Of a stretch of 35,058 nt of DNA, positions 23,955 to 33,300 are shown piece after piece. The position numbers and the translations under genes are program-made. The notes beneath the pieces are model-generated. The model did no database searches and had not been told where the DNA came from. It saw nothing but the letters and a program-made list of their open reading frames with translations. The DNA lies in the NCBI GenBank assembly GCA_023386865.1, contig JAEWIV010000375.1:1-35058 (forward strand), in the 5' to 3' direction. Source of the stretch: Pseudomonadota bacterium. GTDB lineage: Bacteria > Pseudomonadota > Alphaproteobacteria > Reyranellales > Reyranellaceae. Within the stretch, counting starts at the first letter, position 1. Each line of letters begins with the position of its first letter.

Positions 23955-25088
23955 TCAGCCCGCGCGCGCCGGCGTCGAGATGATGGCGGCCGCACCGACC
24001 GTCGCGGATACCGTCAGCAGGCGGGCGCCGAGCTGGGTGATCTCGATCGTCATCGGCTTGGGATTGCTGGCCGACGGATGCTCCATCGTCACCCTGAATT
24101 GGCCGTCCTTGAGATTCGCGACCCGCTTATAGTAGGCCCCGGCCTGGCGATGAGGAGGCTGGACGTCCTTGTCCTCCGCGCTCCCTTTGACCGGCATCGG
24201 CTTGCTGGTCGACACGAGGCCCCCACGTTCGTGGCCCTGCGTCTCAAACAGCCACTTCACCTCCGGAACGGGCTTCGTCTCGTCCTCGCCCTTCTCCGGG
24301 CCGATGGAGAGATAGGAGCAGTGGTGGGCGATCTTGAACACGTCCCACTCAAGCCGCTCCTCGTTCTTGTGCCTCTTCGTGGTGACGACGATCTGCGCGA
24401 TTGTGTCGTAGTCGATGTCCGACATGAACAGCGCGCTGGTGTGGCGTCCGCCCTCGAGGAACGTGGCCTGGAATACGACACTGTCCGCATTGCGCTCGAC
24501 GACCTCGTTTTCGTTCTGGCGCCACCCGAACGGGCAGTGAATGAAGAACTCGACGCGCTCGGGCCCCTGCTTGCTGAAGCCCGGAACATACTGCCCTGCG
24601 TCGGTGACGAGGTGCTGCCGCGACTCCAGTGTAAGGCCGTTGTCCTCGAGCCACTTCTTGAGCGCATCGGGACGCGAGAAGACCCGGATGCCGTAGCCCT
24701 TCTTGAGGCGATGGCGAGCCTCCTGGCGGATCACGCGGGCGCTGTCTTCGACGCCCTCCTCGCAGATGGTGGCCGCAGGTACCCAGAGCTCTTTGATCTT
24801 CGGGCGGCCGCCGCCTTGGTACTTGGCGGCGTGATCGAACCAGAAGAACTCCGAACTCCCGCCGCAGTGGTCGTCGTCGAGATGGGTAAAGCAGACGATG
24901 TCGAAGTAGTCGCGCTTGGCGGCGCGCAGGTCGGCTTTCAGCTCGGTCGGCAGATCGATGCGCTTGTCGGTTGGATCGTCGGCTTTGCGCATGTTGGCAT
25001 AGTCGAGGAGCATCTTGCGGCCGTCGGCCAGATCGATGCGGGTGCAGTCGGCGTTGCCCAGGGGATGAAACGTCAGTTTGGCAGTCAT
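23955..25088 (-). CDS. Metallo-beta-lactamase-fold protein (ComEC-like)
   Basis: The 377-residue protein has the metal site of the MBL fold: FTH69-L-D71-D-D73-H74-CGG, a later SDID motif at 223-226, and AHHCS at 254-258, a set closest to the ComEC-type hydrolases that lack a membrane part. Residues 1-30 give the usual opening strands. The C-terminus is odd: a LLTVSATVGAAAIIS hydrophobic stretch followed by a short tail ending in Ala-Gly. It is first in the operon and is followed at one base by the E2-E1-JAB gene. MBL genes beside E1/E2/JAB fusions are known from comparative genomics, with no defined function. The start has a GAGAG ribosome site. Confidence 0.82.
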   Translation of the reverse strand: MTAKLTFHPLGNADCTRIDLADGRKMLLDYANMRKADDPTDKRIDLPTELKADLRAAKRDYFDIVCFTHLDDDHCGGSSEFFWFDHAAKYQGGGRPKIKELWVPAATICEEGVEDSARVIRQEARHRLKKGYGIRVFSRPDALKKWLEDNGLTLESRQHLVTDAGQYVPGFSKQGPERVEFFIHCPFGWRQNENEVVERNADSVVFQATFLEGGRHTSALFMSDIDYDTIAQIVVTTKRHKNEERLEWDVFKIAHHCSYLSIGPEKGEDETKPVPEVKWLFETQGHERGGLVSTSKPMPVKGSAEDKDVQPPHRQAGAYYKRVANLKDGQFRVTMEHPSASNPKPMTIEITQLGARLLTVSATVGAAAIISTPARAG

Positions 25089-25173
25089 GAAGCACTCTCT
25101 GTTTGGGTCTGGCCTTCGGCCATGGTTGACGCGCTCTGCGGAATGACGGCCCTTCCCTGGTAGTCAATAGACT

Positions 25174-25258
25174 CTAGAAAAGTACCTCTATTCCGAACTC
25201 GCAACGTGGGAAGGTCGGTACGCGTTGTCAAGGCTAGGAAATACGCCTATTCTGAACT
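25174..25258 (+). promoter_or_regulatory. xre promoter with imperfect direct repeats (putative operators)
   Basis: Two ~25-base imperfect copies lie at 25174-25199 and 25234-25258. Each begins CTAG-AAA and ends CTATTC-GAACT, allowing one gap and a few changes. The second copy covers the spacer and -10 of a near-ideal sigma70 promoter for the XRE gene: TTGTCA at 25225-25230, 17 bases, TATTCT at 25248-25253. The first copy sits toward the divergent minus-strand operon, which has a TTGACT at 25162-25167 (minus strand) but no good -10. The repeats are probably XRE binding sites. Confidence 0.6.
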
Positions 25259-25274
25259 TTCTGAGGAGAATGCC

Positions 25275-25586
25275 GTGTCTGCCCTTGGTGACCGAATACG
25301 AGAGCGCCGAAAACTGAAGGGCTATACCCTTGAAAAACTTGCGGAATTAACAGGCTCAAGCAAAAGCTATATCTGGGAGCTGGAAAACAAGAACCCGCCC
25401 CGTCCGTCAGCCGAGAAAATCGGCAAGATCGCCAGCATTCTGGGAGTCACTTCGGAATATCTGGTCGACCGGGCCGAGCAGGAAGCCGATGCCACGGACG
25501 AGGCCTTCTACCGAAAATTCCGTAAAATGAGCCCGGAAACCAAGGATCGCATCAGGCGCATGGTGGAGATCTGGGACGACGAATGA
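25275..25586 (+). CDS. XRE-family HTH repressor
   Basis: I start this 103-residue protein at the GTG at 25275, because GAGGAG lies exactly six bases upstream and the earlier frame codes for the promoter region. Residues 3-60 are a Cro/CI-type helix-turn-helix: LGDRIRERRKLKGYTLEKLAELTG, then SSKSYIWELENK as the recognition part. The rest is an acidic helical tail ending in RMVEIWDDE. The stop overlaps the start of the ImmA-like protease, the usual pairing in which the protease destroys the repressor. It is divergent from the MBL/E2-E1-JAB operon and likely controls both sides. Confidence 0.88.
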   Translation: MSALGDRIRERRKLKGYTLEKLAELTGSSKSYIWELENKNPPRPSAEKIGKIASILGVTSEYLVDRAEQEADATDEAFYRKFRKMSPETKDRIRRMVEIWDDE

Positions 25587-26461
25587 CGGAAGACCGATCG
25601 GCAAGGCGATGGGCCAACGACCTCACCATCCTCCTCAACAAGGTCTTGGGTAGCGATCGTTTCCCCGTCGACATTCCATCGGTGGCAAAAGAGTACAGCT
25701 GGCAAAAATACCCCGACGACCCGGTCACGCTCGTCGTCGGCGACAGCCTTCCGGATTTCGATGGCGCCCTGATGCGTGCCCCTGCCGGGAAGAAGGGCTG
25801 GGGCATCTTCTATAATACTGCGATCGCTTCAAAGGGCCGCGTGAACTTCACGCTGGCGCACGAGTTCGGCCACTACCTCATGCATCGGGTCAGGAATCCG
25901 GTTGGTCTTCGCTGCGGCCAGCAGGATGTCGTGAGGTGGGACAGCGAGTACGGCCAGATCGAGCATCAGGCCAACGTCTTCGCCGCCAACATTCTGATGC
26001 CGCTCGACGACTATCGGCGTCAAGTCGACCCACGATCAAAGGTCGATATCGACGCGCTCACCCAATGCGCCGAACGTTACAAGGTTTCCCTGATCGCTGC
26101 CGCGTTGCAGTGGCTCAAATACACGGAACGCCGCGCTGTCTTGGTGGTCTCGCGCGACGGGTACATTCTGTGGGCGCGCTCAAGCGATCCCGCGCTGAAG
26201 ACAAGGGCGTATTTCAGGACGTCCTCTGGGCCGATCGAGGTGCCGGCCAAATCCCTGGTGGGACGCCAGGACCTCTCAGCGGACGTGCGGACGGGGATCG
26301 ATCTGCCGGCAGGCGTGTGGTTCAACGAACCGGTTCGCGAGATGACCATCTTCGCCGAACAGTACGATTTTGCGGTTTCACTCCTGATGTTGTCGAATGA
26401 TCCTCCTTCCTTCGAAGAGGGCAGGGATGAGGACGCCTACGACTGGACGACACGCCGATAA
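25583..26461 (+). CDS. ImmA/IrrE-family metallopeptidase
   Basis: This 292-residue protein carries the zinc-protease motif H93-E-F-G-H97 with a third ligand, E127, in the IEHQANVFAANILMP block, both standard for ImmA/IrrE. The C-terminal ~120 residues form a second domain found in longer members of the family. In ICEBs1, ImmA cleaves the XRE-type repressor ImmR after a stress signal, and IrrE of Deinococcus cuts DdrO. The 4-base overlap with the XRE gene supports the same arrangement here. The likely outcome is release of the divergent operon, which is inference. Confidence 0.88.
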   Translation: MTEDRSARRWANDLTILLNKVLGSDRFPVDIPSVAKEYSWQKYPDDPVTLVVGDSLPDFDGALMRAPAGKKGWGIFYNTAIASKGRVNFTLAHEFGHYLMHRVRNPVGLRCGQQDVVRWDSEYGQIEHQANVFAANILMPLDDYRRQVDPRSKVDIDALTQCAERYKVSLIAAALQWLKYTERRAVLVVSRDGYILWARSSDPALKTRAYFRTSSGPIEVPAKSLVGRQDLSADVRTGIDLPAGVWFNEPVREMTIFAEQYDFAVSLLMLSNDPPSFEEGRDEDAYDWTTRR

Positions 26462-26591
26462 CGCCGCCAGTAGAGCTCGCTTATGTTACGCCCTAGCTCG
26501 GCCGGTCAGGCTTCGGACTCGGGAGCCGAATACCAGTAGTGGTCTGCCACCCTGACGATTCATCAGTACGGCAGTTCCTGCGTGAGGCGAG

Positions 26592-27374
26592 ATGCAAGGA
26601 CCTAAGAAAGCGCGCAAGGCTCCGAAGTCATTGCCAATCAATGAAGTCGCGCGACGCATCCGGCGAATGGTCAAGTTGATCGACGAGCAAACGCGCATTG
26701 CCCTCGAGGTTCGTGCTTCGCTAGAAAGCGCCAACTCTCTGATCCAGGAACATAGCGGTCGGCAATTCTATGCGGCCGACAGCGTGACTTCCATCCAAGG
26801 CAGCCAGGCCATGTTCCTGACGTTGATTCTGGCCAAGCTCTTCGAGATGCCCCGTCGTCGCCGAGGAGAGACCTATGCGCGTCGTTACAATCGGAGCGAT
26901 GCGGCCTCGATACCACTCTTGCTGCGATTGGTACGCCAGCGACGGGCGCGCGCATACTTCGGCGCAAAGGCGCGACACTGGACGGCGATGCTTCCGTCTT
27001 GGGGCGACAAGAACGCCCGAGCCTGTGAAGATGCGATCGATAAAGCATTGTCAGCCTACGACAGCCTCCGCAAGACCAAGGTCGGACGAGCCGCCATTCT
27101 TCGCTTGCGCAGATTTCGAAACAACCTTCTGGCCCATTTGCTCATCATTCCGAAACGGGGCGTCAACCCGACCTACGGTGAGATTTTTCGGCTGGTCGAC
27201 GTCGCTCGAGAAGTCTCTGGCCATGTGCGGCTTGCCATCGAGGGGCTCAACACGGACCTTGCTGGATTCGAAGCAGAGAAAATCCGTGTCGCTGAGGCAT
27301 TCTGGGAGGCTGCTCTTCCCGCGGCGATGGCGGCAAAGCAACCTCGCTCTGCTTGGCGTCCTCGGATAGAGTAG
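26592..27374 (+). CDS. AbiU2-like HEPN protein
   Basis: The 260-residue helical protein contains R176-N-N-L-L-A-H182 within LRRFRNNLLAHLL, the R-x4-6-H motif of HEPN ribonuclease-like domains, of the kind seen in AbiU2. The N-terminal ~50 residues are basic. A second family-like feature is the helix SVTSIQGSQAMFLTLILAKLFE near residue 65. HEPN proteins of this sort are typically toxins or RNases of abortive infection. It starts 130 bases after the ImmA gene with no hairpin I trust between them, so it may or may not share transcription. The start lies just after GTGAGGCGAG. Confidence 0.65.
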   Translation: MQGPKKARKAPKSLPINEVARRIRRMVKLIDEQTRIALEVRASLESANSLIQEHSGRQFYAADSVTSIQGSQAMFLTLILAKLFEMPRRRRGETYARRYNRSDAASIPLLLRLVRQRRARAYFGAKARHWTAMLPSWGDKNARACEDAIDKALSAYDSLRKTKVGRAAILRLRRFRNNLLAHLLIIPKRGVNPTYGEIFRLVDVAREVSGHVRLAIEGLNTDLAGFEAEKIRVAEAFWEAALPAAMAAKQPRSAWRPRIE

Positions 27375-27380
27375 GTGGGG

Positions 27381-27854
27381 ATGGGACCACGGGAATTTTG
27401 CGCTGACGTCGTCGAGAAGAACATCGCCGACTTCCATGCAAACTATGCGGACTTGCGGCACGCCTTCAATGCAGTTGCCGCCGTGGACGCCTTGGCAGCG
27501 CATCTCTGCGAATGGTGTCGTACGAATGCACCTCATGAACTCGCAGGAGGCGACGATACTACATACCGGGCCCTGCTGGCGAAGCGGGATTCGAACTTTG
27601 AGATGCTTCGCGATGTCGCGAAGGCCCATAAGCACGTCAGGCTGACCAGGGGCCGCCCCAAAGTAACGCTCGCCTCCCAAACCAAAAGTCGCGAGGTCGG
27701 CTACGGCGAGGGAGGGTTTGGCTTGGGAAGGTTCGGCGGCCCGGAGCAGGTCGTCATCGACGACAACGGCGGCCACATGCACTACGTCGAAACCGTCGTC
27801 GATGACGCCCTGGCCTTTCTCCGGACGGAGATGGACCGGCTTGGCGTGCCTTAG
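27381..27854 (+). CDS. Small hypothetical helical protein
   Basis: I use the ATG at 27381; a GTG at 27375 is equally open and no spacing decides clearly. The 157-residue product has a central F-E-M-L-R-D-V-A-K-A-H-K-H-V-R-L helix around residue 75, a pattern I have seen in uncharacterised proteins of similar length, followed by a Gly-rich loop and a C-terminal DDALAFLRTEMDRL helix. It begins six bases after the HEPN gene's stop and is probably co-transcribed with it, perhaps as a partner or antitoxin. I do not know its function. Confidence 0.55.
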   Translation: MGPREFCADVVEKNIADFHANYADLRHAFNAVAAVDALAAHLCEWCRTNAPHELAGGDDTTYRALLAKRDSNFEMLRDVAKAHKHVRLTRGRPKVTLASQTKSREVGYGEGGFGLGRFGGPEQVVIDDNGGHMHYVETVVDDALAFLRTEMDRLGVP

Positions 27855-28015
27855 TCGCTAGACTTCGCGCGGACGGTAATCACACGCCAAGCAACGAGAG
27901 GATCACCCTCGCTTCCTGATTTACCCATCGCGAGAGTGAAAGGGCTGCGCCGGTTTCCGTGACGGATTGGAGGTCGAGAGGAAGTCTCCCGGCCGTCCGT
28001 CGCGGAGTGTTTTCC

Positions 28016-30133
28016 ATGGCAAAGGCCGTTCAGAAGATCATCCTCAGCGCCTCGCGCGACATCCCCTTCAACAAGCTCGTGCTCAGCCAGTCCAACGTCC
28101 GGCGCCTGAAGGCAGGCGTCTCAATCGAGGACCTGGCCCAGGACATCGCCCGGCGTGGGCTCCTGCAGAGCCTCAACGTCCGGCCGGTCCTCGATGCCGA
28201 GGGCGCCGAGACCGGCACCTTCGAGATTCCGGCCGGTGGGCGCCGCTACCGGGCTCTTGAGCGACTGGTGAAGCAGAAGCGCCTGTCGAAGACGGCGCCG
28301 ATCCCCTGCATCGTGCGCGATCCTTCGGTGCTGGTCTCAGCGGAGGAGGATTCTCTGGCCGAGAACGTCCAGCGCGTCGCCCTGCATCCGCTGGACCAGT
28401 TCCGCGCCTTCAAGACGCTGTGCGACCAGGGCGCCGGCGAGGAGGAGATCGCCGCCCGCTTCTTCGTCGCGCCGGCTGTGGTGAAGCAGCGGCTGCGCTT
28501 GGCTTCCGTCTCCGGGAAGCTGCTCGAGGTCTATGCGGGGGACGGCATGACCCTGGAGCAACTCATGGCCTTTACGGTCACCACCAACCATGCCCGGCAG
28601 GAGCAGGTCTGGGAGGCCTTGCAGCAGTCCTACGACAAGGAGCCCTACCTGATCCGCCGCCAGCTCACCGAGAGCGCCGTGCGGGCTTCAGATCGCCGGG
28701 CGCGGTTCGTCGGACTCGATGTTTATGACGCAGCAGGTGGCATGGTCCTGCGCGATCTGTTCGAGGACGATGGAGGCGGCTGGCTTCAGGACGTGGCTCT
28801 GCTCGATCGCTTGGCCACCGAGAAGCTGGCGACGGAGGCCGAGAAGATCGCCGCCGAGGGCTGGAAGTGGATCGAGGTGGCCATCGATTTCCGGTACGGC
28901 CATGCGCACCATCTTCGGCGGCTCGACGGCGTGGAGGTCGAACTCACGCCCGACGAACAGGCGACCTTCGACGCGCTGACCGCCGAGCAGGCCAAGCTCG
29001 AGAGCGAATACGAAGGAGCCGACGAGCTGCCGGACGAGGTCGACGCGCCGCTGGGCGAGATCGAGACGGCGCTTGCCGCCTTCGACAGCCGGCCGGTCCG
29101 CTACGAGCCGGCCGAGATCGCGCGTGCCGGTGTGTTCGTCAGCATCGATGCCGACGGTCGCCTCGCGGCCGATCGCGGCTATGTCCGGCCGGAAGACGAG
29201 CCGATGCCGGCGGGCAGCGAAGATCCGGCAGCAGACGAGATCGGCGGGGCGGATGAGGCGGCGCCTGCTGCTCCGGCCCAGCGTACCGTCATCACCATCG
29301 GCGGCGATCAGCCGGAGGACGACGGCGACGACGATGCGATCAAGCCGCTGCCAGAGCGCCTCGTGAGCGAGCTGACGGCTCATCGCACCCTGGCGCTGCG
29401 AGACGCGGTGGCGAACAACCCGCAGGTCGCCCTGACCGCGCTGCTGCACAAACTCTGCCTCGACACCTTCCAGCACAGCGCGCCCGGCGCCTGCCTGGAA
29501 GCCTCGGTGCGGCATGTGTTCTTCCCTACCCAGTCGGCCGATTTGAAGGACAGCCCCTCGGCCAAGGCGGTGGCCGAACGCCACGAGGCTTGGAAAGCCG
29601 AGCTGCCCAAGGACGGCCAAGTGCTATGGGACTGGCTCGCCGTCCTCGACGACAATCGCCGCGCCGCGCTCCTCGCGCATTGCGTGTCGTTCGGCGTGAA
29701 CGCCCTCTACGAGAAGGGCGACCGGTACGGCGGACCGGGCGTTTCGGCGCACGGTGTGCAGCAGCGGATCGCCCAGGCCGACCGGCTCGCCCGTGCCGTC
29801 CACCTCGACATGGTGGAAGCCGGATGGTGGCCGACGGTCGACAACTATCTCGGCCGCGTCACCAAGCCCCGCATCCTCGAGGCGGTGCGGGAGGCCAGGG
29901 GCGATCAAGCTGCGCAGCTCATCGACCATCTCAAGAAGGCGGAGATGGCGAAGGAGGCCGAGCGGCTGCTCAATGGCACGGGCTGGCTCCCCGAACCGCT
30001 GCGGCTCGCCGACAGCGGGGACGTGTCGCGCACCCCCACCGACACCGAGGAGCTTCCCGCTTTCCTCACCGACGGCGAAGGGCAGGATTCCGCGACTGAC
30101 GAGGTCGAGCCGAATGCCATTGCCGCCGAGTAG
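28016..30133 (+). CDS. Large ParB/Spo0J-like protein of integrative element
   Basis: I start this 705-residue protein at the ATG at 28016, eight bases after GGAG. The N-terminal ~110 residues are a ParB-type domain: LVLSQSNVRR, EDLAQDIARRGLLQ, AGGRRYRAL and the box-type ENVQR motif. A helix-turn-helix region follows to about residue 195. The large rest, with an acidic Pro/Ala linker near residues 405-455, is specific to ParB-like proteins of alphaproteobacterial plasmids and ICEs. These precede a strawberry-notch helicase gene, as here. It probably helps maintain or stabilise the element, whereas classic ParB is half this length. Confidence 0.85.
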   Translation: MAKAVQKIILSASRDIPFNKLVLSQSNVRRLKAGVSIEDLAQDIARRGLLQSLNVRPVLDAEGAETGTFEIPAGGRRYRALERLVKQKRLSKTAPIPCIVRDPSVLVSAEEDSLAENVQRVALHPLDQFRAFKTLCDQGAGEEEIAARFFVAPAVVKQRLRLASVSGKLLEVYAGDGMTLEQLMAFTVTTNHARQEQVWEALQQSYDKEPYLIRRQLTESAVRASDRRARFVGLDVYDAAGGMVLRDLFEDDGGGWLQDVALLDRLATEKLATEAEKIAAEGWKWIEVAIDFRYGHAHHLRRLDGVEVELTPDEQATFDALTAEQAKLESEYEGADELPDEVDAPLGEIETALAAFDSRPVRYEPAEIARAGVFVSIDADGRLAADRGYVRPEDEPMPAGSEDPAADEIGGADEAAPAAPAQRTVITIGGDQPEDDGDDDAIKPLPERLVSELTAHRTLALRDAVANNPQVALTALLHKLCLDTFQHSAPGACLEASVRHVFFPTQSADLKDSPSAKAVAERHEAWKAELPKDGQVLWDWLAVLDDNRRAALLAHCVSFGVNALYEKGDRYGGPGVSAHGVQQRIAQADRLARAVHLDMVEAGWWPTVDNYLGRVTKPRILEAVREARGDQAAQLIDHLKKAEMAKEAERLLNGTGWLPEPLRLADSGDVSRTPTDTEELPAFLTDGEGQDSATDEVEPNAIAAE

Positions 30134-30190
30134 CAGGAGTATCGCGGAGCGGCCTCGGCCGCCCTGCCTTCTTGCCGCCAATCGTTGGAT

Positions 30191-30217
30191 AAGCCCGGCC
30201 GCCGTGCCGGGCTTTTT
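30191..30217 (+). terminator. Rho-independent terminator after parB-like gene
   Basis: A perfect 9-bp stem AAGCCCGGC (30191-30199) and GCCGGGCTT (30206-30214) with a 6-base loop CGCCGT is followed by TTT, about 60 bases after the ParB-like stop. It separates that gene from the helicase gene. Confidence 0.85.
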
Positions 30218-30347
30218 CCTTTGAGAGATCCCTCACCTTCTAGTCGCAGGGGAGAGGGAGAGGACGGCCGGCACGGGTTTGAGCCGGCTGGGTCCAGAGA
30301 GAGCGCCTTCCGGTTCAGACCGTTCTCGCTCTCCCGAGGTCTCCTCC

Positions 30348-33300
30348 ATGTCGAATGTCTCCCTCTCGGCGGCAACCACACCACTACGCTCGCTCGCCGG
30401 CGCTCCTGCGGATCCGTCCGCCGGCATTGCCGCGGCAGCGCACCTTCTTCTCCCTCACCTCGAGCGCGGGTGCCGCATCGATGCGGTTGCCCTGCGCGCC
30501 GCCATGGAGCACGCCTTCTGCGGCTCCGATGCCGCCGGCGCCTGGGACTGGAAGACCGCCTACGACGCCTGCGAGGCAGCGACCGTGCTGTTCATGCGCA
30601 AGTTCGGCCCGGCCATTCGGACACGGGCTGGGTCACCGGCTACTGCACTGTCGATGCTCGGCAGGATCGCGGCCCTTCTTCCCACCCATACGCGCCGATC
30701 CGAGGAGAGCCAGGCGCTTCAGCAATTCTCGACGCCGCTCGCGCTCGGGTTTGTCGCCGCCAACGCCGCTGCGATCACCCCGGCTGACCTCGTGGTTGAG
30801 CCTTCGGCCGGCACGGGTCTGCTCGCCATCTTCGCGGAGCTCGCGGGCAGCGGGCTGGCCCTGAACGAGCTAGCGTCCACGCGCGCGGCCTTGCTCGGGC
30901 AGCTGTTCCCCGCAGTGGTCACGACACGCTACGACGCGGCTCATCTCCACGACCATCTCGACGATGCCGTGCGTCCGAGCGTCGTGCTGATGAATCCGCC
31001 GTTCTCGGCTGCTGCGCATGTCGACGGCACCGTCAGCGATGCCGCCCTGCGCCATGTCTCGTCGGCGCTGGCGCGACTAGCCGAGGGCGGACGCCTCGTC
31101 GCGATCACCGGCGCCAGCCTCTCGCCGGACCATCCATCGTGGCGCGAGGCCTTCGTCCGCCTTCAGGAACGCGGCCGTGTCGTGTTTAGCGCTGCCGTCG
31201 ATGGTCGCGTTTATGCCCGCCACGGTACCGCGGTCGAGACTCGGCTGACGGTCATCGATCGCGTACCTGCGGATGATCCAAGGTCTTTTCCGGCATCATT
31301 CGGCATGGCGCCCGACGTCGCGACGTTGCTCCAATGGGTGACGTCGCATGTTCCACCGCGCTTGCCTGTTCATGGCACCGCGCTTCCTGCATCCGTCCCT
31401 CCCGTCACGGTCATGTCGAGCCGGAGGCCTGCGCGGCAGCCACGCGCTGTTGCCGGTGATTCGCTTGAACGAGTGGGTACTGAGCTCGCCTACGAGACCG
31501 TCGACTGGAAGCCTGTCGAAGGCGGCAGCCTTACCGAGGCGCTGTACGAAGGATACGAGCTGCAATCAATCCAGATCCTCGGCGCGCGGCCGCATCCGAC
31601 GCGGCTCGTGCAGTCGGCGGCGATGGCCTCGGTCGCGCCGCCCAAGCCCAGCTATCAACCGCGCCTGCCGGCGAATGTCGTCGGCGGCGGGTTGCTGTCC
31701 GATGCCCAGCTCGAGAGCGTCATCTATGCGGGCGAATCCCACAGCGACCATCTCGCCGGATCGTGGCTGGTCGATGAGACCTGCGATGTCGTCTCAGCGG
31801 CACCCGATGGCGCCGAGAACGCCGTTCGCTTCCGGCGCGGCTGGATGCTGGGCGACGGCACCGGCGCCGGCAAGGGCCGTCAAGTTGCCGGTATCCTGCT
31901 CGACAACTGGCTGCAAGGCCGGCGGCGGGCGGTGTGGGTGTCGAAGTCGGACAAGCTGATCGAGGACGCTCAGCGCGACTGGTCGGCGCTCGGCATGGAG
32001 CGCCTGCTGATCACGCCGCTCGCGCGCTTCCGCCGGGGCACACCGGTCCGCCTGGAGCAAGGCATCCTTTTTGCCACCTACGCCACGCTACGGACCGACG
32101 CGCGCGAGGAAAGGGTTTCGCGGGTCCAGCAGATCGTCGATTGGCTGGGATCGGACTTCGATGGAGTGATCGTGTTCGACGAAAGCCACGCCATGGCCAA
32201 TGCCGCCGGCGGCAAGGGCGAGCGGGGTGAGCAGGCGCCCTCCCAGCAGGGCCGTGCCGGTCTCCGCCTGCAGTATGCGCTGCCGAATGCCCGCGTCGTG
32301 TACGTCTCCGCCACGGGCGCCACCACCGTGCACAACCTCGCCTACGCCCAGCGACTGGGCCTCTGGGGCGGCGAGGATTTTCCCTTCGGCACGCGCTCGG
32401 AGTTCGTGCAGGCCATCGAGGCGGGCGGCGTTGCCGCCATGGAGGTGCTTGCTCGCGACCTCAAGGCGCTGGGCCTCTATGCCGCCCGGTCTTTGTCGTA
32501 CGAAGGCGTCGAGTACGAGCTGCTCGAGCATACGCTCACGCGAGAGCAGATCCGCATCTACGACGCCTATGCCGGCGCCTTTCAGGTCATCCACAACAAT
32601 CTCGACGCCGCACTGCAGGCAACCAATGTCACGGGTGAGCGCGGCACGCTCAATGCGCAGGCGAAGTCAGCCGCGCGCTCAGCCTTCGAATCCGCTAAGC
32701 AGCGCTTCTTCTTGCACCTCATCACCTCGATGAAGACGCCGACGCTGATCAGGGCGATCGAGCGTGATCTGGAAGCGGGACATGCCGCTGTCGTGCAGAT
32801 CGTCTCGACCGGCGAGGCCCTGATGGAGCGGCGGCTGGCCGACATACCGACCGAAGAATGGGGTGACGTCCAGGTCGACATCACGCCGCGCGAGTACGTG
32901 CTCGACTACCTGGCGCACAGCTTCCCGACTCAGCTCTTCGAGCCGTTCACAGATGGCGACGGCAATCTCTCCTCGAGGCCGGTTTATCGCGACGGCCAGC
33001 CCGTGCAATGCCGCGAGGCCGTCGAGCGCCGTGACCGGTTGATCGAGCAGCTTGCCTCACTCGCTCCTGTCCAGGGTGCCCTCGACCAGATCGTGCAGCG
33101 CTTCGGCACCGACCTGGTCGCCGAGGTCACGGGTCGCTCACGGCGAGTAGTGCGTAAGGGCGACCGGCTCTGCGTCGAGAACCGCCCCGGCTCGGCCAAT
33201 CTCGCCGAGGCGCAGGCCTTCATGGACGACGACAAGCGCATTCTCGTTTTCTCCGACGCCGGCGGCACCGGGCGCTCCTACCACGCCGACCTTGGTGCAC

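Noticed and set aside
19530..25088. Calling the operon a standard type II CBASS
   Set aside because: No CD-NTase (cyclic nucleotide synthase) is encoded in or beside it, and the MBL and PIN-like genes are not CBASS core parts.
23736..25163. Plus-strand ORF of 475 residues opposite the MBL gene
   Set aside because: The minus-strand frame holds clear metal-binding motifs and operon coupling; the plus frame has low-complexity Leu/Val/Arg sequence only.
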